This document shows positions 1 to 8,728 of a stretch of DNA of 64,000 bases, piece by piece. Position numbers and translations under genes: made by a program. The stretch lies in assembly GCF_033095785.1 (NCBI RefSeq), contig NZ_CP137134.1, positions 2,852,001-2,916,000 of the forward strand. Direction: 5' to 3'. The notes under the pieces are model-generated. The model did no database searches, was not told the DNA's origin, and saw only the letters and a program-made list of their open reading frames with translations. This DNA is from Nitrosospira sp. Is2 (lineage in GTDB: Bacteria; Pseudomonadota; Gammaproteobacteria; Burkholderiales; Nitrosomonadaceae). Position 1 is the stretch's first letter, and each line of letters opens with the position of its first letter.

Positions 1-291
1 ATGGCCATGGTGCTGATGGGCAAGCAATTCGGAATTGAGGAAATGCCGGCTCCGCCGTCTCGCGGCGCCGACTATAGCAATACCAAGGAACTGGGTCGTC
101 TGATTTATACGGAATATGTTTACGCCTTTGAGTTGGCAGCAGTTATCCTGCTGGTGGCGATCGTCGCCGCCATCGCACTGACCCTGCGGCATCGCACGGG
201 GATCAAGTCTGTAGACGCGGCGAAACAGGTGGCGGTAAAACGCGGGGATCGGATACGGATGGTGTCCATGCCGTCCGAGAAGAAAGAATAA
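1..291 (+). CDS. nuoJ: NADH-quinone oxidoreductase subunit J, C-terminal part
   Basis: This is the 3' end of a gene that starts before the window; the visible 96 residues run to TAA at 289-291. The segment has the GIEEMPAPP-type loop, a YTEYVY stretch and one last membrane helix (about residues 45-62), then a basic tail, as at the C terminus of NuoJ. NuoJ is a membrane subunit of respiratory complex I, next to NuoK. The order nuoJ-K-L-M-N downstream supports the call. The first ATG seen here is internal and not the true start. Confidence 0.9.
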   Translation: MAMVLMGKQFGIEEMPAPPSRGADYSNTKELGRLIYTEYVYAFELAAVILLVAIVAAIALTLRHRTGIKSVDAAKQVAVKRGDRIRMVSMPSEKKE

Positions 292-332
292 AAAGCAAGT
301 GCATATTTATGTCCTGAAAAGGGGGCGCTAGT

Positions 333-638
333 TTGGTTTCGTTATCCCATTACCTTGTTCTCGGGGCGATTCTGTTCGCTATCAGCATTGTCGGTATTTT
401 CCTGAACAGGAAGAACGTGATCATCCTGCTGATGGCGATCGAGCTGATGCTGCTCGCGGTGAATATGAATTTCGTCGCGTTTTCGCATTACCTCCAGGAC
501 GCATCGGGGCAAATCTTCGTGTTCTTCATTCTTACCGTGGCTGCGGCGGAGTCGGCTATTGGCCTTGCAATACTAGTAGTGCTGTTTCGAAACCTGCGCA
601 CAATCAACGTGGACGATCTGGATAAGCTCAAGGGGTAA
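333..638 (+). CDS. nuoK: NADH-quinone oxidoreductase subunit K
   Basis: NuoK is a three-helix membrane subunit of complex I that takes part in proton translocation in the inner membrane. The protein is 101 residues, the usual length. The two buried glutamates of the family are visible as E37 (in AIELML) and E73 (in AAAESA). The best start is TTG at 333, which gives the family-like N terminus MVSLSHYLVLGAILFA; there is no ATG at this place. The gene follows nuoJ by 41 nt and precedes nuoL by 68 nt, so it belongs to the nuo operon. Confidence 0.95.
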   Translation: MVSLSHYLVLGAILFAISIVGIFLNRKNVIILLMAIELMLLAVNMNFVAFSHYLQDASGQIFVFFILTVAAAESAIGLAILVVLFRNLRTINVDDLDKLKG

Positions 639-706
639 GTTGTCCGGTTGGAGGCCGCCGCGGGGGCGGACATTAACCGGGCAATATAAGAAAAACTGAT
701 TTTTCC

Positions 707-2662
707 ATGACTGAGATGCAAAAACTTTATCTATTAGTGCCGCTGGCGCCCTTGGCGGGAGCGCTTGTCGCCGGGCTGTTTGGGCGCGTGATCGGCCCGT
801 CTTGGAGCCATCGGGCTACCATTGCATTTATGCTCGTGTGCGTGGCCGGAGCTGTTGCCGTATTTCTGGATGTATTGAAAGGGAATATCTATAACGGCAG
901 CGTTTACACCTGGATGACGGCCGGCGACACACGCTTCGAGATTGGATTTCTTATCGACCGGCTCTCGGCAGCCATGATGGTGGTAGTGAGCTTCGTATCG
1001 CTCATGGTGCACATCTATACAATTGGTTACATGCACGGGGACCCGGGTTATCAGCGTTTTTTCAGCTACATCTCGCTTTTCACGTTCTCGATGTTGATGC
1101 TGGTGATGTCCAACAACTTTCTTCAGCTTTTCTTTGGCTGGGAAGCGGTCGGACTGGTTTCCTATCTGCTGATCGGCTTCTGGTATACGAGGCCCTCCGC
1201 GATCTACGCCAATTTGAAGGCGTTCCTTGTCAATCGCGTAGGCGATTTCGGTTTCCTTCTGGGCATTGGCCTGGTACTTGTGTACTTCGGTACGCTGGAT
1301 TACGCGGCAGTATTCGCCCAGGCTCCGCAGGTGGCGACGCAGACGATCGAGATCATTCCCGGCACGCCGTGGGCGGTATTGTCTGCAGTCTGCATTCTAT
1401 TGTTCGTCGGGGCAATGGGTAAATCGGCGCAATTTCCGCTGCACGTATGGCTGCCCGATTCGATGGAAGGCCCCACGCCTATTTCCGCGCTGATTCATGC
1501 CGCAACAATGGTGACCGCCGGTATTTTCATGGTGGCGCGCATGTCCCCGCTCTTTGAATTAACCGAAACCGCACTGTCGTTCATACTGGTCATTGGCGGC
1601 ATAACAACGCTTTTCATGGCGCTGGTTGCAATTGTGCAGCACGATATCAAGCGCGTGGTTGCATATTCCACGCTCTCACAGCTGGGTTACATGACGGTGG
1701 CGCTCGGCGCTTCGGCCTATTCCGCTGCGATTTTTCACCTCATGACTCATGCCTTTTTCAAGGCGGTGCTGTTTTTGGGAGCGGGATCGGTCATTATCGC
1801 AATGCACCACGAGCAGGACATGCGCAAGATGGGCGGACTCAAGAAGTATATGCCCATTACCTACGGGACAATGTTCATCGCAGCCCTGGCAAGCGCCGGC
1901 GTCCCTGGGTTTTCGGGCTTCTTTTCCAAGGACACCATCATTGAGGCAGTGTATTTCGCAAACATCCCTGGCGCCGGCTTCGCTTATTTCTGCACCGTGA
2001 CCACGGTATTCATCACCGCGTTTTACACCTTCCGCCTAATGTTTATGACTTTTCACGGCAAGCCCCGGATGGACCATCATACTCAAGAGCATCTGCATGA
2101 GTCACCTTGGGTAGTAACGGTTCCGCTGGTGGCGCTTGCGATACCCTCTATCGGTGCGGGCTGGCTGATCGGACCGATGTTGTTCGGCGGGTATTTTGGT
2201 GATGCCATACAAATCTTGCCGCAGCATGAAGCAATGGCGAAGCTGTCGTCGGAATTTCACGGTGTGCTGGCGATGATGACTCACGCATTTGCCACGCTAC
2301 CCTTCTGGCTATCAGTAGGTGGCATTTTCGTCGCCTGGTATTTGTATCTGGTCAAACCCGACTTGCCCGCGAAAATAAAAAGCGCGGCAGGACCATTTTC
2401 TGTGCTGCTCGATCGTAAATATTTTATCGACGAATTCTATTCCTGGCTCTTCGCCGGGGGGGCGCGCGCGCTTGGGCAGGGGCTATGGAAATTCGGCGAC
2501 GTAAAAGTGATTGATGGATTCTTCGTTAATGGAACAGCGCGGGTGGTGGCCGGAACTGCCGTGCTGATACGCCGCTTCCAGTCCGGCTATATCTATCATT
2601 ATGCGTTCACGATGATCGTGGGTGTATTCGTATTGATGAGTGTGTGGTTGTTCGGGTCGTGA
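707..2662 (+). CDS. nuoL: NADH-quinone oxidoreductase subunit L
   Basis: NuoL is the largest antiporter-like membrane subunit of complex I, at the distal end of the membrane arm, and carries the long lateral helix. The 651-residue protein has the family signatures FFGWEAVGLVSYLLI (conserved Glu near residue 145), the lysine-containing GKSAQFPLHVWLPDSMEGPTP region (about 240-260) and HAATMVTAGIF. The C-terminal 100 residues fit the lateral helix and final anchor. Length and start (ATG 707) are typical, and nothing looks broken. Confidence 0.97.
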   Translation: MTEMQKLYLLVPLAPLAGALVAGLFGRVIGPSWSHRATIAFMLVCVAGAVAVFLDVLKGNIYNGSVYTWMTAGDTRFEIGFLIDRLSAAMMVVVSFVSLMVHIYTIGYMHGDPGYQRFFSYISLFTFSMLMLVMSNNFLQLFFGWEAVGLVSYLLIGFWYTRPSAIYANLKAFLVNRVGDFGFLLGIGLVLVYFGTLDYAAVFAQAPQVATQTIEIIPGTPWAVLSAVCILLFVGAMGKSAQFPLHVWLPDSMEGPTPISALIHAATMVTAGIFMVARMSPLFELTETALSFILVIGGITTLFMALVAIVQHDIKRVVAYSTLSQLGYMTVALGASAYSAAIFHLMTHAFFKAVLFLGAGSVIIAMHHEQDMRKMGGLKKYMPITYGTMFIAALASAGVPGFSGFFSKDTIIEAVYFANIPGAGFAYFCTVTTVFITAFYTFRLMFMTFHGKPRMDHHTQEHLHESPWVVTVPLVALAIPSIGAGWLIGPMLFGGYFGDAIQILPQHEAMAKLSSEFHGVLAMMTHAFATLPFWLSVGGIFVAWYLYLVKPDLPAKIKSAAGPFSVLLDRKYFIDEFYSWLFAGGARALGQGLWKFGDVKVIDGFFVNGTARVVAGTAVLIRRFQSGYIYHYAFTMIVGVFVLMSVWLFGS

Positions 2663-2738
2663 ACCAATAAAAGTAAAACGTCGTTAAGGGTTTCGGCTCC
2701 GCATCTCTGCGTGACAAAATGAACAAAACGGAATAAAA

Positions 2739-4223
2739 ATGCTGTTTGGCCTTCCCTTGTTAAGTCTGATCGTCTGGCTGCCGATTGCGGCTGGAATTGC
2801 AGTACTCGCGACCGGTGGCGACCGGAATGCCCAGTTGGCAAGATGGATCGCGCTCATCGGTTCGATAGCGGGGTTTCTGGTTGCGATTCCCCTTTATACC
2901 CAGTTTGATCCGTTAACGAACGCGATGCAGTTCGTTGAGCACAGCCCCTGGATCGAACGATTCAATGTTCATTACCACATGGGCGTGGATGGCATCGCGA
3001 TGCCATTGATCCTGCTTAATTGCTTCACCACGCCGCTGGTGGTCATCGCCGGATGGGAGGTGATAAGCAACCGGGTTTCCCAATACATGGGCGCGTTCCT
3101 GATCATGTCCGGGATCGTCAACGGGGTTTTCTCATCCCTCGATGCAGTTCTGTTTTATGTATTCTGGGAAGCTTCACTGATTCCGATGTTTCTCATTGTT
3201 GGCGTCTGGGGTGGGCCCAACCGGGTATACGCGGCAATCAAGTTTTTCCTGTATACGCTGCTCGGCTCACTGTTGATGCTCGTAGCATTCATCTACCTCT
3301 ATCATGTCTCCGGTGGCAGTTTTTCAATCCTTGACTATCACAAACTGCCATTGCCGCTTACGCCGCAAGTGCTCATATTTATCGCATTTCTGTTGGCGTT
3401 TGCGGTAAAGGTCCCGATGTGGCCGGTCCACACATGGCTGCCGGACGCACACGTGGAAGCGCCCACAGGCGGATCGGTAGTGCTGGCGGCGATACTGTTA
3501 AAAATGGGGGGGTACGGTTTCCTGCGCTTCTCGCTACCCATCGTTCCCGACGCCAGCCACCAACTTTCCAGCATGATGATTGTATTGTCCCTGCTTGCGG
3601 TGGTTTATATTGGACTGGTAGCGTTGGTGCAGGCGGATATGAAAAAGCTCATTGCCTATTCATCGGTCTCGCACATGGGCTTCGTTACCCTGGGCTTTTT
3701 CCTGTTCAACGATTATGGCGTCGAAGGCGCGATGGTGCAGATGATTTCGCACGGCTTTGTTTCGGCGGCGATGTTTCTGTGCGTAGGCGTTATGTATGAT
3801 CGGCTGCATTCGCGGCAAATCGCGGATTACGGCGGCGTGGCCAACAAGATGCCTATGTTTGCAGCGTTTTTCATGCTATTTGCCATGGCCAATTCGGGCT
3901 TGCCCGGTACGAGCGGTTTCGTGGGGGAATTCATGGTCATCATGGCCGCGATCAAGGTGAATTTCTGGTACGCGTTTCTTGCCGCAACCACCCTTATCTT
4001 CGGTGCTGCTTATACACTCTGGATGTACAAGCGTGTGGTTTTCGGTGCTGTGACACATCCCGGGGTGGAAGGGCTCAGGGACATCAACCCTCGGGAGATC
4101 GTAATCCTGGCGGTCCTTGCAGCAGCCGTACTGGGGATGGGTCTCTATCCGTTGCCGTTGCTGGAAGTAATGCACACCACGGTAGACGACTTGCTGGCAC
4201 ACGTTGCTCGCAGCAAGCTTTAG
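2739..4223 (+). CDS. nuoM: NADH-quinone oxidoreductase subunit M
   Basis: NuoM is the second antiporter-like subunit of the complex I membrane arm. The 494-residue protein shows FYVFWEASLIPMFLIVG (conserved Glu near residue 144) and AVKVPMWPVHTWLPDAHVEAPT (conserved Lys near 230), followed by SYSSVSHMGF-type helices. It has many membrane helices and no hydrophilic insertion. It starts at ATG 2739, 76 nt after nuoL, and is followed 36 nt later by nuoN. Confidence 0.97.
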   Translation: MLFGLPLLSLIVWLPIAAGIAVLATGGDRNAQLARWIALIGSIAGFLVAIPLYTQFDPLTNAMQFVEHSPWIERFNVHYHMGVDGIAMPLILLNCFTTPLVVIAGWEVISNRVSQYMGAFLIMSGIVNGVFSSLDAVLFYVFWEASLIPMFLIVGVWGGPNRVYAAIKFFLYTLLGSLLMLVAFIYLYHVSGGSFSILDYHKLPLPLTPQVLIFIAFLLAFAVKVPMWPVHTWLPDAHVEAPTGGSVVLAAILLKMGGYGFLRFSLPIVPDASHQLSSMMIVLSLLAVVYIGLVALVQADMKKLIAYSSVSHMGFVTLGFFLFNDYGVEGAMVQMISHGFVSAAMFLCVGVMYDRLHSRQIADYGGVANKMPMFAAFFMLFAMANSGLPGTSGFVGEFMVIMAAIKVNFWYAFLAATTLIFGAAYTLWMYKRVVFGAVTHPGVEGLRDINPREIVILAVLAAAVLGMGLYPLPLLEVMHTTVDDLLAHVARSKL

Positions 4224-4259
4224 GAAATATGAAATGGGTCTCGCCTGTTTGAGGATGAT

Positions 4260-5705
4260 ATGAATTTTTCGCCGCCTGACTTTGCCCCCGCATATCCAGA
4301 AATCTTTCTGTTGGTAATGGTTTGCGTGGTGCTACTGGCCGATCTGGCGTGGGGCGGGAAGAAATCCTACCTCGCCTATTCGCTGGCGCAGTTGTCCTTG
4401 TTTGGCTGCCTGCTGATCACTTTTGCCACTTCGGAACCCGGCGTCGTGTACACATTCTCTGGAATGTTCGTGGATGACCCAATGGCCGATCTGCTGAAGC
4501 TGCTGGTATATCTTACCGTTTCAGCGGTCCTGGTCTATTCACGGGAATACATCACGGAACGTGGCATGCTCAGTGGCGAGTTTTTCAGCCTGGCGCTGTT
4601 TGCGACACTGGGCATGATGGTGATGATCTCCGCCAGCCATTTTTTGACGCTTTACCTGGGGCTGGAGTTGCTGTCATTGTCGCAATATGCAATGGTGGCG
4701 ATGAGACGGGAGTCAGTAGCGGCGACCGAAGCGGCCATAAAATTCTTTGTCCTCGGCGCACTGGCGTCCGGTTTCCTGTTGTATGGCATGTCGATGATAT
4801 ATGGTGCGACAGGCTCACTCGATATCGCCCGGGTGGTCGAAGTCATTCAGGGCGGGGTAAGCAACCATGCCGTGCTGGTGGTGGGGCTGGTCTTCATCGT
4901 GGCGGGCATCAGCTTCAAGTTGAGCGTGGCGCCGTTTCACATGTGGGTCCCGGACGTCTATGAGGGCGCCCCGACCGCCGTCGCGCTATTTATCGGCTCG
5001 GCGCCCAAATTCGCCGCGTTCGGCTTCATCATGCGGTTGCTGGCGGAAGGTTTGGGCGGTCTGGCGGGGGACTGGCAGGACATGCTCATCATTCTGGCCG
5101 TGATGTCCATGATAATCGGCAATTTCGCCGCCATTGCTCAGACCAACATCAAGCGTATGCTGGCGTATTCGACCATATCGCATATGGGATTCGTGCTGCT
5201 TGGCATCATCGCGGCGGATGGAAATGGCTATAGCGCCGCAATGTTCTACATCGTGGTTTATGTGCTGATGACGCTCGGCACTTTCGGCATGATCATGCTT
5301 CTGTCACGTGCGGGCTTCGAGGCGGACAAGTTAGACGACTTCAAAGGATTGAACCGGCGTAACCCCTGGTATGCGTTTATTACCCTGCTGTTGATGTTCT
5401 CCATGGCTGGCATTCCGCCCACGGTTGGTATTTATGCCAAGCTGTCGGTGCTGGAGGCGGTATTAAACGCGGGTTACGTGTGGCTGGCAGTTTTGGCCGT
5501 GCTTCTCTCGCTGGTGGGTGTGTTTTACTACCTGCGCATCGTTAAATTGATGTACTTCGATGAGCCGGAAACCAATGCGTTGATCAGGCCGCAGGGCGAC
5601 GTTAAATTATTGATAAGCGCAAATGGAATCGCAATACTTGCGTTCGGAGTTTTTCCGCAGACATTGATTGCGCTTTGTGCTTACGCAATACAGCAATCGA
5701 TCTAG
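4260..5705 (+). CDS. nuoN: NADH-quinone oxidoreductase subunit N
   Basis: NuoN is the third antiporter-like subunit of complex I. The intact protein has 481 residues, with LYLGLELLSLSQYAMVA near 125-140, SFKLSVAPFHMWVPDVYEGAPTAV near 220-243 and LAYSTISHMGF near 300. It is the last gene of the nuo cluster. The 3' half of this gene (from about 5011) occurs again, in decayed form, at 7054-7749, so the complete copy here is presumably the functional one. No convincing terminator was seen just after the stop codon. Confidence 0.97.
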   Translation: MNFSPPDFAPAYPEIFLLVMVCVVLLADLAWGGKKSYLAYSLAQLSLFGCLLITFATSEPGVVYTFSGMFVDDPMADLLKLLVYLTVSAVLVYSREYITERGMLSGEFFSLALFATLGMMVMISASHFLTLYLGLELLSLSQYAMVAMRRESVAATEAAIKFFVLGALASGFLLYGMSMIYGATGSLDIARVVEVIQGGVSNHAVLVVGLVFIVAGISFKLSVAPFHMWVPDVYEGAPTAVALFIGSAPKFAAFGFIMRLLAEGLGGLAGDWQDMLIILAVMSMIIGNFAAIAQTNIKRMLAYSTISHMGFVLLGIIAADGNGYSAAMFYIVVYVLMTLGTFGMIMLLSRAGFEADKLDDFKGLNRRNPWYAFITLLLMFSMAGIPPTVGIYAKLSVLEAVLNAGYVWLAVLAVLLSLVGVFYYLRIVKLMYFDEPETNALIRPQGDVKLLISANGIAILAFGVFPQTLIALCAYAIQQSI

Positions 5706-5929
5706 TACGCAGCGGCGGGATTAAGGTGTAAGGAGCAGCTTCTCAGGCGAGAAACGGGCCAAGATAAGAGTTTTGCATCTCCATTCCGTCCGGTCGTCTT
5801 TCGTTCCCTGGGAACCTTTCTGAGGCGTCGCGACGGAAACTCTTCTCCGATTATTATAGCGGGGCGGCACAAAAAACCGATGGTGTCCATGGGCACTTGG
5901 GCGTGCGTCCTTGTTGTCCGCAGCGAATG

Positions 5930-6613
5930 CTAGTGATCCCCAGCGGGGCAATCAAGTTTGCGTCGGCGACGGGCTAGCGCGCCGATTACTCCCAGCCCCG
6001 CCAGCAACAGGGCATAGCTTTCCGGTTCCGGTATTGCTGCTATCGTGTTGGAAAACGAACTGCTCAAATCGTTAAAATTCCGATCAAAGCTATTAAGCAA
6101 ATCCTCGAAGCTCACCAGGGTGGTGTCTGGCAGCCAGTTATTCTGAGCTCTTGCATGAAATTCTCCATCAGGATTGAGTGAGGCCGGACCGGTGAAATAA
6201 TCATGACCTGTATCAATCACATGCATACGGAGAGGCAGCGCCGTTCCACCGGCGAATACGCCGAGATCTCGTGTTTCACCGACGGATGAGGAACGACTGT
6301 TGAAGAGTAGAATGTCGTTTGCCGGGTTGCTGTCATTTCCCGGTTTACCCGAAGCGTCCAGCATGAGATATAAATCATTGCTAAAACTCGCTCCGCTTCC
6401 CTGGTAAGTGGCTGTGACCGAACCAGTCGAATTAACGAAGATTTGTTGGCCTTCTGTTCCCCCGGCAGGCACCGGGGCGGCGAGAGCAGAAATTGATCGA
6501 GCAGGCTTGAGCGCTATGCCGTCAGCCTCTGGAGGGACCGGCGCGGCGTGGGCTGAAACGGATGCCATACAGGCCAGAAGCACTACAGTTGACGAGCGAA
6601 ATGCCAATTTCAT
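5930..6613 (-). CDS. PEP-CTERM sorting-domain protein with DUF4114-like region
   Basis: The protein has 227 residues. It begins with a signal peptide (MKLAFRSSTVVLLACMASVSAHA, cleavage near residue 23). It ends with a PEP-CTERM signal: IPEPESYALLLAGLGVIGA, a single hydrophobic helix, then RRRRK and a short tail. Such proteins are exported and processed by an exosortase, often in bacteria that make exopolysaccharide. The stretch VSFEDLLNSFDRNFNDL resembles the FEDL...DRDFND motif of DUF4114-type extracellular domains. The gene lies alone on the reverse strand between nuoN and its partial duplicate. No exosortase gene is in the window. The specific role is unknown. Confidence 0.8.
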   Translation of the reverse strand: MKLAFRSSTVVLLACMASVSAHAAPVPPEADGIALKPARSISALAAPVPAGGTEGQQIFVNSTGSVTATYQGSGASFSNDLYLMLDASGKPGNDSNPANDILLFNSRSSSVGETRDLGVFAGGTALPLRMHVIDTGHDYFTGPASLNPDGEFHARAQNNWLPDTTLVSFEDLLNSFDRNFNDLSSSFSNTIAAIPEPESYALLLAGLGVIGALARRRRKLDCPAGDH

Positions 6614-7053
6614 ATAAGGCCTCTCTTGGTTGAATTCGTGTTAAAGCCACTCTGATATAGGAAAATAGGCCTTAAATAAAGTCCCGGCAATAGGCCGACC
6701 GGCCTATATAAAAGTCTGTGGTAGGTAGGCGCAGAACTCCGAAAGGCCGGTTAACCTTCCACGTGTGCGAACGCTCCGGGTCTTTGAAAAGAACACCCGG
6801 GAGGAGAACACCGCAAGCTCCCTGCTTCGAAAAAGCGACCTTAAAAACTATCTTTCATATGCATACTCCCTGACATGGAAGCGGGAGCGATGGACTGTCA
6901 TGCCGGTCTGACCCTCTTTGATTGTGAGAGATCCTCCCTTTCAGGCCCGAGGGGTCAAAATCTGTGGAGGCAACTAATAATTGCAGACGCTTATGGAAGC
7001 GTCCGTTAGCCGTTGACAAGGTCTCTTATAGCTGACGCAATAAATCACACTTC
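6614..7053. other. Intergenic region with palindromes, no gene
   Basis: This 440-bp stretch separates the PEP-CTERM gene from the nuoN remnant. It holds no credible coding sequence. Visible structures are an 18-bp palindrome at 6690-6707 (listed separately), an imperfect hairpin at 6776-6800 with CCGGGT/ACCCGG arms and an inner CTTT/AAAG pair, and a 7-bp inverted repeat GACGCTT/AAGCGTC at 6986-7003. None has a T-run that would make it a clear terminator. Confidence 0.4.
6690..6707. promoter_or_regulatory. 18-bp palindrome upstream of the PEP-CTERM gene
   Basis: The arms ATAGGCCG and CGGCCTAT are perfect inverted repeats separated by AC. The site lies 77 bp upstream of the PEP-CTERM start codon (6613). 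A partial echo (AATAGGCCTTA) lies nearby at 6664-6674. The geometry suits a binding site for a dimeric regulator. The regulator is not known and the function is inferred from position only. Confidence 0.35.
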
Positions 7054-7749
7054 TCGCCGCGTTCGGCTTCATCATACGTTTGCTGGCGGAAGGTCTGGGC
7101 GGTCTGGCGGGGGACTGGCAGGACATGCTCATCATTCTGGCCGTGATGTCCATGATAATCGGCAATTTCGCCGCCATCGCTCAGACCAACATCAAGCGTA
7201 TGCGGGCGTATTCAACCATATCGCATAGTTTCGTGCTGCTCGGCATTATCGCGGCGGATGGAAGTGGCTATAGCGCCGCAATGTTCTACGTCATGGCTTA
7301 TATGCTGATGACGCTCGGCAATTTCGGCGCGATCATGCTGCTGTCACGTGGGGGCTTTGAAGGAAGCTGACAAGCTTGACGACTTCAAGGGGTTGAACCC
7401 GCGTAACCCCAGGTATGCGTTTATACCCTGCTGTTGATGTTCTCCATGGCTGCCATTCCGCCCACGGTTGGTATTTATGCCAAGCTGTCGGTGCTGGAGG
7501 CAGTGTTAAATGCGGGTTACGTGTGGCTGGCAGTTTTGGCCGTGCTTCTCTCGCTTGTCGACGTGTTTTACTACCTGCGTATCGTTAAACTGATGTACTT
7601 CGATGAGCCGGAAACCAACGCGTCGATTGCGACGCAGGGGGACGTCAAATTAATTGATAAGCGCGAACGGAATCGCAATACTTGCGTTCGGAGTTTTTCC
7701 GCAGACATTTTTTGCGCTTTGCGGGTACGCGATACAGCACTCCATATAG
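7054..7749 (+). pseudogene. nuoN: Decayed partial copy of nuoN (3' half)
   Basis: This stretch repeats the last part of nuoN (5011-5705, residues about 251-481) with scattered substitutions. It cannot encode the protein. There is an in-frame loss of 3 bases near 7226, a 4-base gain near 7362 that creates a stop, a one-base loss near 7424 and a one-base gain near 7652. The copy has no start region and stops with TAG at 7747-7749. Flanking sequences on both sides differ from those of nuoN, so the duplicated unit is limited to this segment. Together with intact nuoN it forms direct repeats around the PEP-CTERM gene. Confidence 0.9.
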
Positions 7750-8081
7750 CGTAGGTTCCCGCCGTTCCATGCCCGCAGCCATTGGTCCGATCGGTTGTGG
7801 GTACGGCAAGATGATGCCCCTTCCGATATCACATTTCAAGACTCGGTCCTTACCTCGGCATCTTATTTCTCAGTTTCAGGTAGTCTCGGGTGTCAATAAA
7901 CGAGCGGGCAACTGAGGGGGTTCAAAGTGGTGCTCAAAAACGTATCACGACTGGTTGTTTAAAGGAATCTGCGGTTATGACCGTACCTGTTTTCAGGTTC
8001 AGTCATCGACTGGCACAGCTCGAATTTCATCAATTCTCTGGGTAATAACACTGTCCTCAACTCAAAAGCTTGTCCCCAACT
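7750..8081. other. Intergenic region, nothing recognised
   Basis: This 332-bp stretch lies between the nuoN remnant and the small lipoprotein gene. Short open frames here lack ribosome binding sites and protein-like composition. No terminator or repeat stands out. Confidence 0.4.
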
Positions 8082-8279
8082 TTACTTTTTTTCTGCCATA
8101 GATTGGCATTTATCAATAAATGCTTGCCGCTCAGCTTCAGTCTTGAAAGTTGGAAGAATCGACTGCATTCCTCCGCCGGAACAATTGGTTGAATTTATTT
8201 CAGGAGCGCCGTCCCCACCACCACAACTAATTAAAGTGGCACTAAGAGCAATAATAAATACAAGATTTTTGGAACTCAT
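8082..8279 (-). CDS. Small lipoprotein, unknown function
   Basis: The 65-residue product starts MSSKNLVFIIALSATLISC, a lipoprotein signal with lipobox LISC and modified Cys19. The mature part begins GGGDGAPEINSTNC and ends with FKTEAERQAFIDKCQSMAEKK, and has two further cysteines that could pair. The start at 8279 is preferred over an ATG 27 nt upstream because GAGGAAG lies at ribosome-binding distance before it. It is not similar to the four lipoproteins at 39-41 kb beyond the signal peptide. I recognise no family. Confidence 0.6.
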   Translation of the reverse strand: MSSKNLVFIIALSATLISCGGGDGAPEINSTNCSGGGMQSILPTFKTEAERQAFIDKCQSMAEKK

Positions 8280-8306
8280 TAATTCTTCCTCTTTCAAAAT
8301 CATCAA

Positions 8307-8728
8307 TAATATGGCGTGGACGCAGGTCCGAAGTGTAACAACTCTTGGTTGCCTAGTATAGCTCAGCCACGATCCGAAGAATATCTCATAAGGAGTTCTG
8401 AAGCCCGGCAGTTTGCCGTGATCCGTGGTTGGATTGCGCTACACCGCTTCTTCCCATCGGTCTGTACGCAAGGCGGTCTTCGAGGGAGTTTTGTTTTGGT
8501 CCGCTACCCCGGCAGGCGAGCGCCTAATGTTTGAACTTCGCGCAGTTCAGATGGCCAACAACGGCTGACCCTCAAACGTTAAGCAGCGTTACCGGGAAAC
8601 CTGGCTATCTGCGATGTCTCGGTCCGAGACATCGACGTCCTGACAGGGCTCGAATGTATCCGTAATTACTCCGCCCACACATGCCCGCGATTGCGGTCCG
8701 TTGTTTACTAAAGGCCTATCCGTCCCTG
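8307..8728. other. Intergenic region containing a 23-bp palindrome
   Basis: About 420 bp without a convincing gene. The only clear feature is the perfect inverted repeat at 8612-8634. Short open frames in this stretch look random. Confidence 0.4.
8612..8634. repeat. Perfect 11-bp inverted repeat with one-base centre
   Basis: The arms CGATGTCTCGG and CCGAGACATCG flank a single T. It lies 95 bp beyond the stop of the reverse-strand sorbosone-dehydrogenase-like gene. No T-run follows on either strand, so it is not a typical intrinsic terminator. It could be an operator or a transcript-end hairpin. Confidence 0.5.

Noticed and set aside
7080..7370. Open frame resembling NuoN
   Set aside because: Part of the decayed nuoN copy; it lacks a start region and is broken by frameshifts, so it is given as a pseudogene.
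8316..8534. 72-codon open frame in the gap before the sorbosone-dehydrogenase-like gene
   Set aside because: No ribosome binding site and no protein-like pattern; overlaps other random frames.
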